From positions 1 to 34,684 of the forward strand of contig PABN01000017.1 in assembly GCA_002699555.1 (NCBI GenBank): a stretch of DNA of 34,684 bases, read 5' to 3'. Each line of letters starts with the position of its first letter. Positions within the stretch are counted from its first letter, which is position 1. The notes under the pieces were generated by a model that saw only the letters and a list, made by a program, of their open reading frames with translations, searched no databases and was not told where the DNA came from. The position numbers and the translations under genes were made by a program. This document shows positions 1 to 7,448 of this stretch, in pieces. This DNA comes from Dehalococcoidia bacterium (lineage in GTDB: Bacteria > Actinomycetota > Acidimicrobiia > Acidimicrobiales > MedAcidi-G1).

Positions 1-413
1 CAACTTTAGGATTGCGCTGGGAAACTGGTGGCCGTCTTATCGAGTATTTATGGGATCAACAGTCCTCGAAGTGGAAACGCTTTCAAGATGGTTCTCCTCT
101 AGTTGATTCAAACGGCCTTCAGTTTGAATCAGAAAATGTCCTACTTCTTTATGTTGATTATTTCAGATCAAATGCTGATCCTAATTCACCTCAAGCTCAA
201 AGCACAGGCAGTGGAGATGGATGGTTGCTTAGAAATGGGAAAATCGTGGGAATAACATGGGATCGACAGTTCGAGGCTTTGAAATGGTCTCTTTATGATG
301 ATGATACGGGAGTGCCTGTGAAACTTGATTACGGTAGAACTTGGGTGGCTTTCGCACAACTAGGAGAAGCATCTTTGCTGAATCCAGTGGAAGCAGCAGT
401 TTTGACTGGATAA
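1..413 (+). CDS. DUF3048 (YerB-like) protein, C-terminal part, 5' truncated by window edge
   Basis: This is the 3' end of a gene that starts before the window. The frame is open upstream of the tracked TTG at base 12 (no stop back to base 1), so that TTG is not a real start. About 135 residues are visible. The pattern NVLLLYVDYF, then GDGWLLRNGKIVGITWDR, then G-x-PVKLDYGRTWVAF matches the C-terminal domain of DUF3048 proteins, which in Firmicutes and actinobacteria are usually exported lipoproteins (YerB family) of unknown molecular function. The signal sequence would lie outside the window. The gene is followed by 65 bases and then pdxS, whose own promoter-like hexamer suggests the two are transcribed separately. 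Family assignment rests on motif memory and is moderately sure; no function should be read from it. Confidence 0.65.
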   Translation, partial: TLGLRWETGGRLIEYLWDQQSSKWKRFQDGSPLVDSNGLQFESENVLLLYVDYFRSNADPNSPQAQSTGSGDGWLLRNGKIVGITWDRQFEALKWSLYDDDTGVPVKLDYGRTWVAFAQLGEASLLNPVEAAVLTG

Positions 414-466
414 GGCCAAAAGTCAACCATTTTAATTTTCAGAAAGGTATATTACTGAACCTCTTC

Positions 467-472
467 TAGACT
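467..472 (+). promoter_or_regulatory. Putative -10 element (TAGACT) for leaderless pdxS
   Basis: TAGACT fits the actinobacterial -10 pattern TANNNT and ends six bases before the pdxS ATG. No Shine-Dalgarno sequence lies before that ATG. Transcription from this hexamer would start at or very near the A of the start codon. No convincing -35 box is visible. It is one of several sites with the same spacing in this window. Confidence 0.4.
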
Positions 473-478
473 CAAATT

Positions 479-1369
479 ATGGATGAACTTAACCGTGACA
501 CAGGGACCCGATTAGTCAAAAGAGGTCTTGCGGAAATGTTAAAAGGTGGCGTCATTATGGATGTCGTCGATGCGGACCAGGCAAAAATTGCTGAAGATGC
601 AGGGGCAACTGCAGTAATGGCATTAGAGAGAGTGCCAGCTGATATACGTCGTGACGGGGGAGTTGCGAGAATGTCTGATCCTGAAATGATTGAAGATATT
701 AAAAATGCGGTGACAGTTCCAGTAATGGCAAAAGCAAGGATAGGACATTTTGCTGAGGCTCAAGTATTGCAGTCGATTGGAGTTGACTACATAGATGAAA
801 GCGAAGTGTTAACTCCAGCAGATGAAGCGCATCATATAGATAAATGGAAATTTGACGCCCCATTCGTGTGTGGCGCCACAAATCTTGGTGAAGCATTGCG
901 AAGAATTTCAGAAGGGGCGTGTTTGATTCGCTCTAAGGGAGAAGCTGGTACTGGCAACATCGTTGAAGCAGTGAGGCATTTGAGATCTATTCTTGGAGAT
1001 ATAGGAAGGATTTCACAGGCTGATTCTGCCGAGCTTTTCGACTGGGCGAAGAAACTCCAAGCCCCTTTGCCTTTAGTTCAGGAAGTGTCAGAAACAGGTG
1101 AGTTGCCTGTCCCTATTTTTTGTGCGGGGGGTATCGCGACACCTGCCGATGCGTCTTTGGTCATGCAGTTGGGAGCTCAGGCTGTTTTTGTAGGATCGGG
1201 AATATTTAAAAGTGAAGACCCGGCTCCGAGAGCTAGGGCAATTGTTGAGGCTACGACTAATTATTTGGATCCTTCAATTCTTGCAAAAGTCAGCAGGAAG
1301 CTAGGTGAGCCTATGACAGGCATTGAAATGGATTCGATAGAAACTCGGTTAGCAGAGCGCGGCTGGTAA
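479..1369 (+). CDS. pdxS: Pyridoxal 5'-phosphate synthase, lyase subunit PdxS
   Basis: PdxS condenses ribose 5-phosphate, glyceraldehyde 3-phosphate and ammonia into PLP in the cytoplasm, as the barrel-shaped core of the DXP-independent PdxS/PdxT complex. The 296-residue protein has the family's usual length (about 294). Visible landmarks are [10 protein letters not shown] (Asp28 region), the Schiff-base lysine in VMAKARIGH (Lys85), the second catalytic lysine in [10 protein letters not shown] (Lys153), and the C-terminal phosphate-binding part with [12 protein letters not shown] and VGSGIF. The ATG has no Shine-Dalgarno but is preceded by a TANNNT hexamer. pdxT follows after three bases, so the two subunits are cotranscribed and probably translationally coupled. 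Assignment is essentially certain. Confidence 0.98.
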   Translation: MDELNRDTGTRLVKRGLAEMLKGGVIMDVVDADQAKIAEDAGATAVMALERVPADIRRDGGVARMSDPEMIEDIKNAVTVPVMAKARIGHFAEAQVLQSIGVDYIDESEVLTPADEAHHIDKWKFDAPFVCGATNLGEALRRISEGACLIRSKGEAGTGNIVEAVRHLRSILGDIGRISQADSAELFDWAKKLQAPLPLVQEVSETGELPVPIFCAGGIATPADASLVMQLGAQAVFVGSGIFKSEDPAPRARAIVEATTNYLDPSILAKVSRKLGEPMTGIEMDSIETRLAERGW

Positions 1370-1372
1370 GAC

Positions 1373-1948
1373 GTGAAAGTTGGAGTTTTAGCACTCCAGG
1401 GAGCTTTTGGGCTTCATGTGAAAGCTCTGGAAAGACTCGGGATAGATGCGATAGAGGTTCGCAGCCTTGATAATTTTGATGCTTCTGAAGCTTTAATAAT
1501 TCCCGGTGGTGAATCAACAACAATGTCTTTTTTGCTGGAATCATCGGGTATTTTTGATTCTCTTCGTGAACGTTCAGCCGAAGGAATGCCAATTTTAGGC
1601 ACTTGTGCAGGAATGATTCTGTTGTCATCAAAAATTACGGATGGAAGAAGCGACCAGAAACCCTTAAATTTAATGAGCGTTGAAATTCGCCGCAATGGCT
1701 ATGGCAGGCAGATAGATTCTTTTGAATCAGATCTATCTATAGAAGGGTTTGATGCATCTTTTAGAGGGATTTTCATAAGAGCCCCCTTGGTTGAGAGTGT
1801 CGGTGAAGAGGTCGAAGTTCTAGCAGAAGTAAATGGGCGGCCGGTTATGTGTAGACAAGGTTCGATAATTGCCACTTCTTTTCATCCTGAGTTAGCAGAT
1901 GATGACCGAATACATGCAGAATTCTTAGAAATGGTTTCTAGTAGTTGA
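1373..1948 (+). CDS. pdxT: Pyridoxal 5'-phosphate synthase, glutaminase subunit PdxT
   Basis: PdxT is a class I-type glutaminase that releases ammonia from glutamine and passes it to PdxS; it is active only in the complex. The 191-residue protein shows the GGEST oxyanion-region motif (about residues 45-49), the nucleophile in LGTCAGM (Cys78) and the SFHPEL motif holding His171 and Glu173, completing the Cys-His-Glu triad. Length is typical. The start is GTG, three bases after the pdxS stop, and gives the normal N-terminus MKVGVLALQGAF. In many actinobacteria a thioesterase gene lies between pdxS and pdxT; here they are directly adjacent. Confidence 0.97.
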   Translation: MKVGVLALQGAFGLHVKALERLGIDAIEVRSLDNFDASEALIIPGGESTTMSFLLESSGIFDSLRERSAEGMPILGTCAGMILLSSKITDGRSDQKPLNLMSVEIRRNGYGRQIDSFESDLSIEGFDASFRGIFIRAPLVESVGEEVEVLAEVNGRPVMCRQGSIIATSFHPELADDDRIHAEFLEMVSSS

Positions 1949-1978
1949 TGTAATTTTATTTCTGAATAGGAGAGCTTG

Positions 1979-2722
1979 ATGTCAGGTCACTCTAAATGGG
2001 CAACCATAAAACATAAAAAAGGCGCTGCTGATAAAAAACGCGGGAAGCTTTTTGCCAAATTGATAAAGCAGGTTGAGGTAGCAGCTCGTCAAGGTGGCGG
2101 GGATCTTGATGCTAATCCAACCTTGCGTACCATGTATCAAAAAGCGCGCGATTCTTCGGTGCCTCTTGACACTATTGAAAGGGCGATCAAGAGAGGTACT
2201 GGAGAATTAGAAGGGGTTGCCTATGAGAGCGTAACCTACGAAGGATATGCACCGCATGGTGTGGCTCTTTACGTTGAAACTTTGACCGACAATAGAAACC
2301 GTACCGCATCAGAAATTCGAACAATTCTTACAAAAAACGGTGGCTCTCTGGCAGAACCTGGTTCTGTTGCCTGGCAGTTTGAACGCAAGGGAATAGTTTC
2401 CTTTGCTAGCCCTATAGATGAAGAAGCTGTTATGGAGGCGACTCTTGAGGTCGGAGCGGAGGATCTCGTCAATGAGGGGCAAAGTTGGAGACTAACTTGT
2501 TCGCCAAGCGACCTTCCTTTACTGCGAGAGGCTTTAGAGGAGGCGCAAATTTCTTTTGAAAGTGCTGATGTTACGATGCTTGCGACATCAACTGTTGAAG
2601 TGGTAGATCTACAAGAAGCTAAATCGGTATTAAAACTTGTGGATCTTTTGGACGAAGATGATGATGTCCAGGATGTTTACGCAAATTTTGATATCCCTGA
2701 TGATGTTTTAGAAAATTTGTAA
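1979..2722 (+). CDS. yebC: YebC/PmpR family DNA-binding transcriptional regulator
   Basis: A 247-residue YebC/TACO1-family protein. Family members bind DNA or act on ribosomes stalled at proline-rich stretches; in actinobacteria the gene habitually sits just upstream of ruvC, as here. Visible signatures are the N-terminal MSGHSKWATIKHKKG and KRGKLFAKLIKQ, then GGSLAEPGSVAWQF in the middle and VYANFDIPDDVL at the end. The ORF track begins at a TTG three bases earlier, but the ATG at 1979 is preferred: it gives the invariant MSGHSKW start and sits six bases after an AGGAG Shine-Dalgarno at 1968-1972. The protein is acidic in its C-terminal half. Its exact target in this organism cannot be told from the sequence. 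Confidence 0.95.
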   Translation: MSGHSKWATIKHKKGAADKKRGKLFAKLIKQVEVAARQGGGDLDANPTLRTMYQKARDSSVPLDTIERAIKRGTGELEGVAYESVTYEGYAPHGVALYVETLTDNRNRTASEIRTILTKNGGSLAEPGSVAWQFERKGIVSFASPIDEEAVMEATLEVGAEDLVNEGQSWRLTCSPSDLPLLREALEEAQISFESADVTMLATSTVEVVDLQEAKSVLKLVDLLDEDDDVQDVYANFDIPDDVLENL

Positions 2723-2768
2723 CTGTCGGAAGTTTAAAGTAATCCCAACATCCAACCCACGGTTCGGG

Positions 2769-2774
2769 TACAAT
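2769..2774 (+). promoter_or_regulatory. Putative -10 element (TACAAT) for leaderless ruvC
   Basis: TACAAT is one base from the TATAAT consensus and ends seven bases before the ruvC ATG. There is no Shine-Dalgarno in between. Transcription would start at about the start codon, giving a leaderless ruvCAB mRNA. No -35 hexamer is recognisable in the 59-base yebC-ruvC gap. Confidence 0.5.
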
Positions 2775-2781
2775 CGTACAT

Positions 2782-3276
2782 ATGTTCGTTTTAGGGGTTG
2801 ATCCCGGATTATCGCGTTGTGGTTATGGCCTAGTTAGAAGAGAAGGGCGCCAATTAACGGCAGAGGCTGCAGGGGTGATCAGGACTGATCCAAATGATGC
2901 GCTTGCTAAGCGTCTAGCTGATCTTCAATATGACATTCGTACTCTTATCGAGGAGCAAAAACCAGATGCGATTGCCGTAGAAAGAGTTTTATTTCAAGTC
3001 AATGCAAAGACTGCTATGCAAACTAGCCATGCTTCAGGTGTAATAATGGCAGAAGGAGCAGCTTCAGGCTGTCCAGTGACTTTGTATTCTCCTAATGAGG
3101 TGAAGTCTGCTGTGGCTGGCTGGGGAGGCGCTGGAAAAGATCAAATAGAGGCGATGGTTCAGACGCTGTTAAAGATTGATTCGCCTCTACGACCTGTTGA
3201 TGCAGCAGATGCAGTAGCAATAGCTTTATGTCATTTAGCGATGCTTCCCGGACAATACAAGGTGGCGGCAGGATGA
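2782..3276 (+). CDS. ruvC: Crossover junction endodeoxyribonuclease RuvC
   Basis: RuvC cuts Holliday junctions symmetrically after RuvAB-driven branch migration. At 164 residues it is near the usual 160-185. The RNase H-like acidic active site is complete: Asp7 in LGVDPG, Glu67 in AVERVLF, and Asp140 and Asp143 in VDAADAVAIALCH. The basic lysine region VKSAVAGWGGAGKDQ is also present. The last codons overlap the ruvA ATG by four bases (ATGA), so ruvC and ruvA are translationally coupled. A TACAAT hexamer seven bases before the ATG and the lack of a Shine-Dalgarno suggest a leaderless transcript starting the ruvCAB unit. Confidence 0.97.
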   Translation: MFVLGVDPGLSRCGYGLVRREGRQLTAEAAGVIRTDPNDALAKRLADLQYDIRTLIEEQKPDAIAVERVLFQVNAKTAMQTSHASGVIMAEGAASGCPVTLYSPNEVKSAVAGWGGAGKDQIEAMVQTLLKIDSPLRPVDAADAVAIALCHLAMLPGQYKVAAG

Positions 3277-3875
3277 TTGGTTCAATTCGTGGCTTGCTTT
3301 TAGAGCGCTTTTCCGAAGGAGAAAAGGGAGAAGTGCTTATTGAGACTGCAGGGATTGGCTATCGGGTAATTGTTACTCCTACTACTGCTGTAAAAATTGG
3401 AGAAGAGGGAAGCGAAGTATTTGTTTACACATACCATTTGATTAGAGAAGCAGATCAGGCTTTGTACGGTTTTTTAGACCGTGCCGAAAGAATTTGTTTT
3501 GAAGCACTCCTAACAGCCCATGGGGTAGGACCTTCTTTGGCATTAGCAGTTTTAGGTGTGCATGGTCCAAATGAGCTCTTTCAAGTGGTCAATAACGAAG
3601 ACATTTCTTCTCTCTGTTTGGTTCCAGGTGTTGGAAAAAAAACGGCAACTAGACTCCTAGTCGAATTAAAGAGTGTTTTGAAAATGCCAATTGAAGGAAT
3701 ATCTATAACGACTGACGACTCTGGAATTGGACGATCAGCAATATTAGAAGTGCAAGAAGCTCTAGATGGGCTTGGTTATTCGCCTGAGGAGATACGTTCT
3801 GTTCTTGGAGATCTTGCAGGCGATGATTCCTCTATACTCCTTCGAGAAGCTCTCCAGAAACTAGCTGCTGCTTAA
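3273..3875 (+). CDS. ruvA: Holliday junction branch migration complex subunit RuvA
   Basis: RuvA binds four-way junctions as a tetramer and loads the RuvB motors. The 200-residue product has the three standard parts: an N-terminal OB-fold (MIGSIRGLLLERF to YGFLDRAER), a central helix-hairpin-helix region including LVPGVGKKTATRLLVEL, and a C-terminal RuvB-binding domain (EVQEALDGLGYSPEEI). The ORF track begins upstream at 3228 inside ruvC. I chose ATG 3273 because it gives the family N-terminus MIGSIRG, forms an ATGA overlap with the ruvC stop and yields normal length. RuvB starts eight bases after its stop. Confidence 0.96.
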   Translation: MIGSIRGLLLERFSEGEKGEVLIETAGIGYRVIVTPTTAVKIGEEGSEVFVYTYHLIREADQALYGFLDRAERICFEALLTAHGVGPSLALAVLGVHGPNELFQVVNNEDISSLCLVPGVGKKTATRLLVELKSVLKMPIEGISITTDDSGIGRSAILEVQEALDGLGYSPEEIRSVLGDLAGDDSSILLREALQKLAAA

Positions 3876-3883
3876 GGTCAACT

Positions 3884-4909
3884 ATGCGAGAAGAGTTACT
3901 TTCCCCTAACAAAGAACCTATCGAAAGTGAAATAGAAGTAGGTTTAAGACCTAAAGGTCTCGCTGAATTTGTTGGTCAAACGGAACTAAAAGGCCACCTA
4001 AGGGTAATGCTTGAGGCAGCGAGAGAGCGGGAACAGCCTGCAGATCACTTTCTTTTCGCAGGCCCTCCAGGATTGGGTAAAACTACCTTGGCTCATATAG
4101 TCGCCATGGAAATGGGAGCTGAACTTCATATCACTTCTGGTCCTGCTCTTGAAAGAGCAGGTGATCTGGCATCTATTTTGACAAAACTTGAAATAGGGGA
4201 TGTCCTATTTATCGATGAAATTCACAGACTTGCAAGAGCTGTAGAGGAAGTGTTATACCCAGCCATGGAAGACTTCGAACTAGACATCGTTCTAGGTAAA
4301 GGTCCAGCAGCACGTTCAATAAGACTCGATTTACCACCGTTTACTTTGGTTGGAGCTACTACGCGCACCGGACTTATTACAGGACCTCTGCGTGACAGGT
4401 TTGGACTTACAGCAAGGTTGGATTATTACGAATCCGAAGAATTGCAATCGATTGTTCAAAGGACAGCTGGAATACTTGAAGTTGATATAGATACCGATGG
4501 AGCAGCCGAAATAGCTAAACGTTCAAGAGGTACTCCTAGAATTGCTAACCGATTATTACGACAAGTGCGTGACTTCGCTCAAGTTGAACGAGAAGGGAAA
4601 GTAGATGGAGATGTAGCGCGTGACGGCCTCACATTTTTTGGAGTTGATGATCTGGGTCTAGACAAGGCATCAAGAGCGATTTTGATTTCTTTATGTGAAA
4701 AATTTTCTGGTGGTCCAGTCGGCATCAAAACTTTAGCTATTAGCGTCAGTGAACCAGAAGACACTGTTGAGGATGTTTACGAACCGTTTCTAATTCAACA
4801 GGGTTTACTTATAAGAACTCCAAAAGGCAGAGTGGCAACTCCAGCCGCTTACAAGCATTTAGGTCTTACTCCTCCATCTGATCAAAAGCAGTCATTATTT
4901 GACAAATGA
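3884..4909 (+). CDS. ruvB: Holliday junction branch migration ATPase RuvB
   Basis: RuvB is the AAA+ hexameric motor that pulls DNA through the RuvA-bound junction. The 341-residue protein has the expected order: N-terminal LRPKGLAEFVGQ, Walker A GPPGLGKTTLA (about 60-70), Walker B VLFIDEIHR (about 107-115), sensor 1 GATTRTG, arginine finger region LRDRFG, sensor 2 RGTPRIANRLLRQVRDFA, and a C-terminal winged helix with EPFLIQQGLL and RGRVAT-like sequence (KGRVATPAAYKHLG). Length is typical. It completes a ruvC-ruvA-ruvB unit. Nothing unusual was seen. Confidence 0.98.
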   Translation: MREELLSPNKEPIESEIEVGLRPKGLAEFVGQTELKGHLRVMLEAAREREQPADHFLFAGPPGLGKTTLAHIVAMEMGAELHITSGPALERAGDLASILTKLEIGDVLFIDEIHRLARAVEEVLYPAMEDFELDIVLGKGPAARSIRLDLPPFTLVGATTRTGLITGPLRDRFGLTARLDYYESEELQSIVQRTAGILEVDIDTDGAAEIAKRSRGTPRIANRLLRQVRDFAQVEREGKVDGDVARDGLTFFGVDDLGLDKASRAILISLCEKFSGGPVGIKTLAISVSEPEDTVEDVYEPFLIQQGLLIRTPKGRVATPAAYKHLGLTPPSDQKQSLFDK

Positions 4910-4929
4910 TAAATGGATTGAAAATCTTC

Positions 4930-4935
4930 TAAAAT
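4930..4935 (+). promoter_or_regulatory. Possible -10 element (TAAAAT) upstream of queA
   Basis: TAAAAT lies in the AT-rich 34-base gap between ruvB and queA and ends eight bases before the queA ATG, which lacks a Shine-Dalgarno. A TTGACA at 4899-4904 overlaps the end of ruvB but is 25 bases away, too far to be its -35. Spacing is slightly longer than at the other candidate leaderless starts, so this is a weaker case. Confidence 0.3.
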
Positions 4936-4943
4936 AATGCTCA

Positions 4944-5948
4944 ATGGACCTTAATGAGTTTGATTACGACCTGCCTGATTTTGCAATAGCCCAGAAGCCA
5001 TTGTCTGTTAGAACAGATTCACGTCTGCTAGTGGATATTGATAACCAGATCCAGCATTCAAAAATTTCCGATCTCCCTGAAATGGTGAAACCAGGTGACC
5101 TTATCGTAATGAATAACACGCGAGTTCTTCCTGCCCGTTTCTATACGAGCAAATCCACTGGAGGAAAAGTAGAGATTCTTTTATTAGAAGAAAGCAAAGA
5201 AACTGATCATTGGGAAGCACTTGTCAAGCCAAGTAGGAAAATAGAACCTGGTAGCATTTTCAAACTTGGTGAAGATTTTCAAATTGAAGTAAGGGATGAT
5301 CTTGGGAAAGGTTTAAGGAAAGTACGACTTGATGTGAAGGGAGATTTTATTCAGACACTTGAAAAATACGGAGAAATGCCTCTCCCACCGTATATAAAGA
5401 CGAAGCTAGAAGACAAAGACCGATATCAGACTGTTTACAGCAAAGAAGCTAAATCTGCCGCTGCGCCTACTGCCGGATTGCATATAACTGAAGAGTTACT
5501 TGAAAAGTGTATTGAAAAAGGCGCAAAAATTGAATTTATAGAACTTGTAGTCGGTTTGGACACATTCCGCCCACTGGATTCAGAAAACATTGAGGAGCAT
5601 AAAATGCATTCTGAATTTTACAGTGTCTCCGAAAATGTTATTAAAGAATGTGCAGAAGCCAAGAGGGTTATAGCTGTAGGGACAACAACAGTAAGAGCTC
5701 TTGAAACAGCAGCATTAGGAGAGTTAGAAGGAAGAACAAATATTTTCATAAAGCGACCCTTCGATTTTAAAATTGTCGACCTTCTTTTAACTAATTTTCA
5801 TCTACCAAAGTCAACCTTGCTTATAATGCTGGATGCGTTCCTAGGCGAGAGATGGAAGTCTCTATATGAAGAGGCTCTGCATGAAAATTACAGGTTTCTT
5901 TCTTTTGGAGATGCAATGCTTACGCAAAGACAGATTTTCAGAAACTAG
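4944..5948 (+). CDS. queA: S-adenosylmethionine:tRNA ribosyltransferase-isomerase QueA
   Basis: QueA transfers and isomerises the ribosyl moiety of S-adenosylmethionine onto preQ1 in tRNA position 34, giving epoxyqueuosine. The 334-residue protein carries family motifs in order: RTDSRLLV, PGDLIVMNNTRVLPAR, MPLPPYIKTK, YQTVYSKEAKSAAAPTAGLHIT, EHKMHSEFY, VIAVGTTTVRALE, DLLLTNFHLPKSTLL and YRFLSFGDAML. The segment ELVVGLDTFRPL differs from the proteobacterial TLHVGAGTF form; from memory this resembles an actinobacterial subtype. tgt follows after 11 bases, so the two queuosine steps are encoded together, though Tgt acts before QueA in the pathway. Confidence 0.95.
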   Translation: MDLNEFDYDLPDFAIAQKPLSVRTDSRLLVDIDNQIQHSKISDLPEMVKPGDLIVMNNTRVLPARFYTSKSTGGKVEILLLEESKETDHWEALVKPSRKIEPGSIFKLGEDFQIEVRDDLGKGLRKVRLDVKGDFIQTLEKYGEMPLPPYIKTKLEDKDRYQTVYSKEAKSAAAPTAGLHITEELLEKCIEKGAKIEFIELVVGLDTFRPLDSENIEEHKMHSEFYSVSENVIKECAEAKRVIAVGTTTVRALETAALGELEGRTNIFIKRPFDFKIVDLLLTNFHLPKSTLLIMLDAFLGERWKSLYEEALHENYRFLSFGDAMLTQRQIFRN

Positions 5949-5959
5949 GCTGATTCTAA

Positions 5960-7069
5960 ATGAGAGCTGACTTTGATTTAGAAAATACAGATGGAGAAGC
6001 GAGAGCAGGCATTGTGAGGCTTGCAACTGGTTCTTTTAAAACACCCTGTTTCATGCCGGTGGGAACAAGAGGGTCAGTTAGACACTTGTCTTCTTTTGAT
6101 CTAGAAGATCTCGGTGCTCAGGTAGTTTTAGCTAACACTTATCATCTAATGCTCAGACCTGGGGCGGAAATAGTAAAAAATGCTGGTGGTATAGCATCGT
6201 TTGCAAATTGGACAGGTTTGACATTAACAGATTCAGGTGGTTACCAGATTTTTTCACTTGATCCTAAAGTAGATGAAGAAGGCGCGACATTTCGTTCTGT
6301 ATACGACGGTTCTTTCCATAAATTAACACCAGAAAGTTCTGCTGATATACAAGCTGATATCGGAGCTGATATTCAGATGGTTTTAGATATATGTCCTGCC
6401 CTGCCAGCACCTGAAGAGACAATAAGAGACTCTGTAGAAATGACTGCTGCATGGGCTGAGAGAGGAAGAAAAACTTTTATTGACCACCCTGATGCTTCCA
6501 CTCGTCAAAGCCAATTTGGAATAGTCCAGGGAGGGATTAACCCTGTATTGAGAGCTGAGAGCACAAAACGTACTTTGGAAATTGGTTTTGATGGTTATGC
6601 AGTAGGAGGATTGAGCGTTGGCGAGGGTAGGAGCGAAATGCTTGATTCGGTATCAGTAGTAACTGATTTAACTCCTAAAGATCAACCAAGATATTTTATG
6701 GGTTTAGGCGATCCAGTTGGTTTAGTCAATGTTGTTGAAAGAGGAATTGACATGTTCGATTGTGTCTTACCGACTCGCTTAGCTCGGCACGGAACTGTTT
6801 TAACGTCAAAAGGAAGAATCAATATCGGTAACGCTCGCTTCGCGAAAGATGATGATCCGCTTGATCCCGGATTCCCCCAAAGCCCCGGTAACCATTGGTC
6901 TAGGGCGTATTTGCGTCACCTGATGGCTACAGATGAACCAACTGGAGCACGTATTTTGACTTTGCACAACCTTGCATGGCTTATAAATTTTGTGGAGCGT
7001 ATGCGGACTTCTATAAATGAAAATGAATTTGATCAGTTTCGAAAAGAAACTCTAGATATTTGGTCGTAA
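5960..7069 (+). CDS. tgt: Queuine/preQ1 tRNA-guanine transglycosylase Tgt lacking the zinc-binding cysteines
   Basis: Tgt exchanges guanine 34 of GUN-anticodon tRNAs for preQ1. The 369-residue protein keeps the TIM-barrel active site: Asp91 in TDSGGYQIFSL, Asp143 in VLDIC, Gln190 in FGIVQGG, the YAVGGLSVGE loop and the nucleophile Asp267 in DMFDCVLPTR. Phe of the usual GGFQ motif is Tyr here. The zinc site is abnormal: the family pattern DPxCxCxxC before SRAYLRHL reads DPGFPQSPG, so the three cysteines are Phe305, Gln307 and Gly310, while the fourth ligand His336 (TLHNL) remains. No indel is needed and no other frame supplies cysteines, so this is substitution rather than frameshift. The fold may be held without zinc. 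Enzyme class is sure; activity is not. Confidence 0.92.
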   Translation: MRADFDLENTDGEARAGIVRLATGSFKTPCFMPVGTRGSVRHLSSFDLEDLGAQVVLANTYHLMLRPGAEIVKNAGGIASFANWTGLTLTDSGGYQIFSLDPKVDEEGATFRSVYDGSFHKLTPESSADIQADIGADIQMVLDICPALPAPEETIRDSVEMTAAWAERGRKTFIDHPDASTRQSQFGIVQGGINPVLRAESTKRTLEIGFDGYAVGGLSVGEGRSEMLDSVSVVTDLTPKDQPRYFMGLGDPVGLVNVVERGIDMFDCVLPTRLARHGTVLTSKGRINIGNARFAKDDDPLDPGFPQSPGNHWSRAYLRHLMATDEPTGARILTLHNLAWLINFVERMRTSINENEFDQFRKETLDIWS

Positions 7070-7146
7070 GTCGGCTAGTTCGAGCCTTAATATCCACACT
7101 CGGCGTAAGCTATAAGTGTAAGTATCCCCTAAATTAGAGAGACCAA

Positions 7147-7428
7147 ATGTCATTTTTGCCACTCATAGTAATCATGTTGTTGATGTATATGTTTCTTATA
7201 CGACCACAACAAAAACGTGTTAAAGAACAACAAGCCTTAGTGCGCTCCTTAGCAGCTGGCGACGAAGTGCTACTCAACTCAGGTATCCATGGAGTGGTTA
7301 AAGAAGTTGAGGAAGAAAGCGGAATTATATGGCTTGAGGTAGCGCAAGATCTCGAATTAAAAGTTCTAAGGAGCGCTGTTGACCGAAAATTTCAAACAGA
7401 TTTAGATGAGAGTTCTTCAGAGGATTAA
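7147..7428 (+). CDS. yajC: Preprotein translocase accessory subunit YajC
   Basis: YajC is a small membrane protein that associates with SecDF. The 93-residue product has one N-terminal membrane helix (LPLIVIMLLMYMFLI), directly followed by the hallmark RPQQKRVKEQQ, then a soluble domain with LAAGDEVLLNSGIHGVV, which matches the family. Length is typical. secD follows after 20 bases. An AGAGAG stretch a few bases before the ATG may serve as a weak ribosome binding site. The 77-base gap to tgt contains a TATAAG hexamer (7111-7116) that could be a -10 element, but no matching -35 was found. Confidence 0.93.
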   Translation: MSFLPLIVIMLLMYMFLIRPQQKRVKEQQALVRSLAAGDEVLLNSGIHGVVKEVEEESGIIWLEVAQDLELKVLRSAVDRKFQTDLDESSSED

Positions 7429-7448
7429 CTACTTCAGGGAAAATTAGA

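Noticed and set aside
1311-1631. 106-residue minus-strand ORF across pdxS/pdxT
   Set aside because: Overlaps two certain genes antisense and has no family motif.
3228-3272. Upstream start for ruvA
   Set aside because: The extension lies inside ruvC; ATG 3273 gives the invariant RuvA N-terminus and an ATGA overlap.
4899-4904. TTGACA at the end of ruvB as a -35 box for queA
   Set aside because: It is 25 bases from the TAAAAT hexamer, outside the usual 16-19 base spacing.
6840-6900. Frameshift as the cause of the missing Tgt cysteines
   Set aside because: Translating the other two forward frames gives no cysteine pattern, and SRAYLRHL resumes at the expected distance, so substitution is the simpler reading.
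7073-7086. Small hairpin GGCT-AGTTCG-AGCC after tgt
   Set aside because: Only four base pairs and followed by TTAATAT rather than a T-run; too weak to call a terminator.
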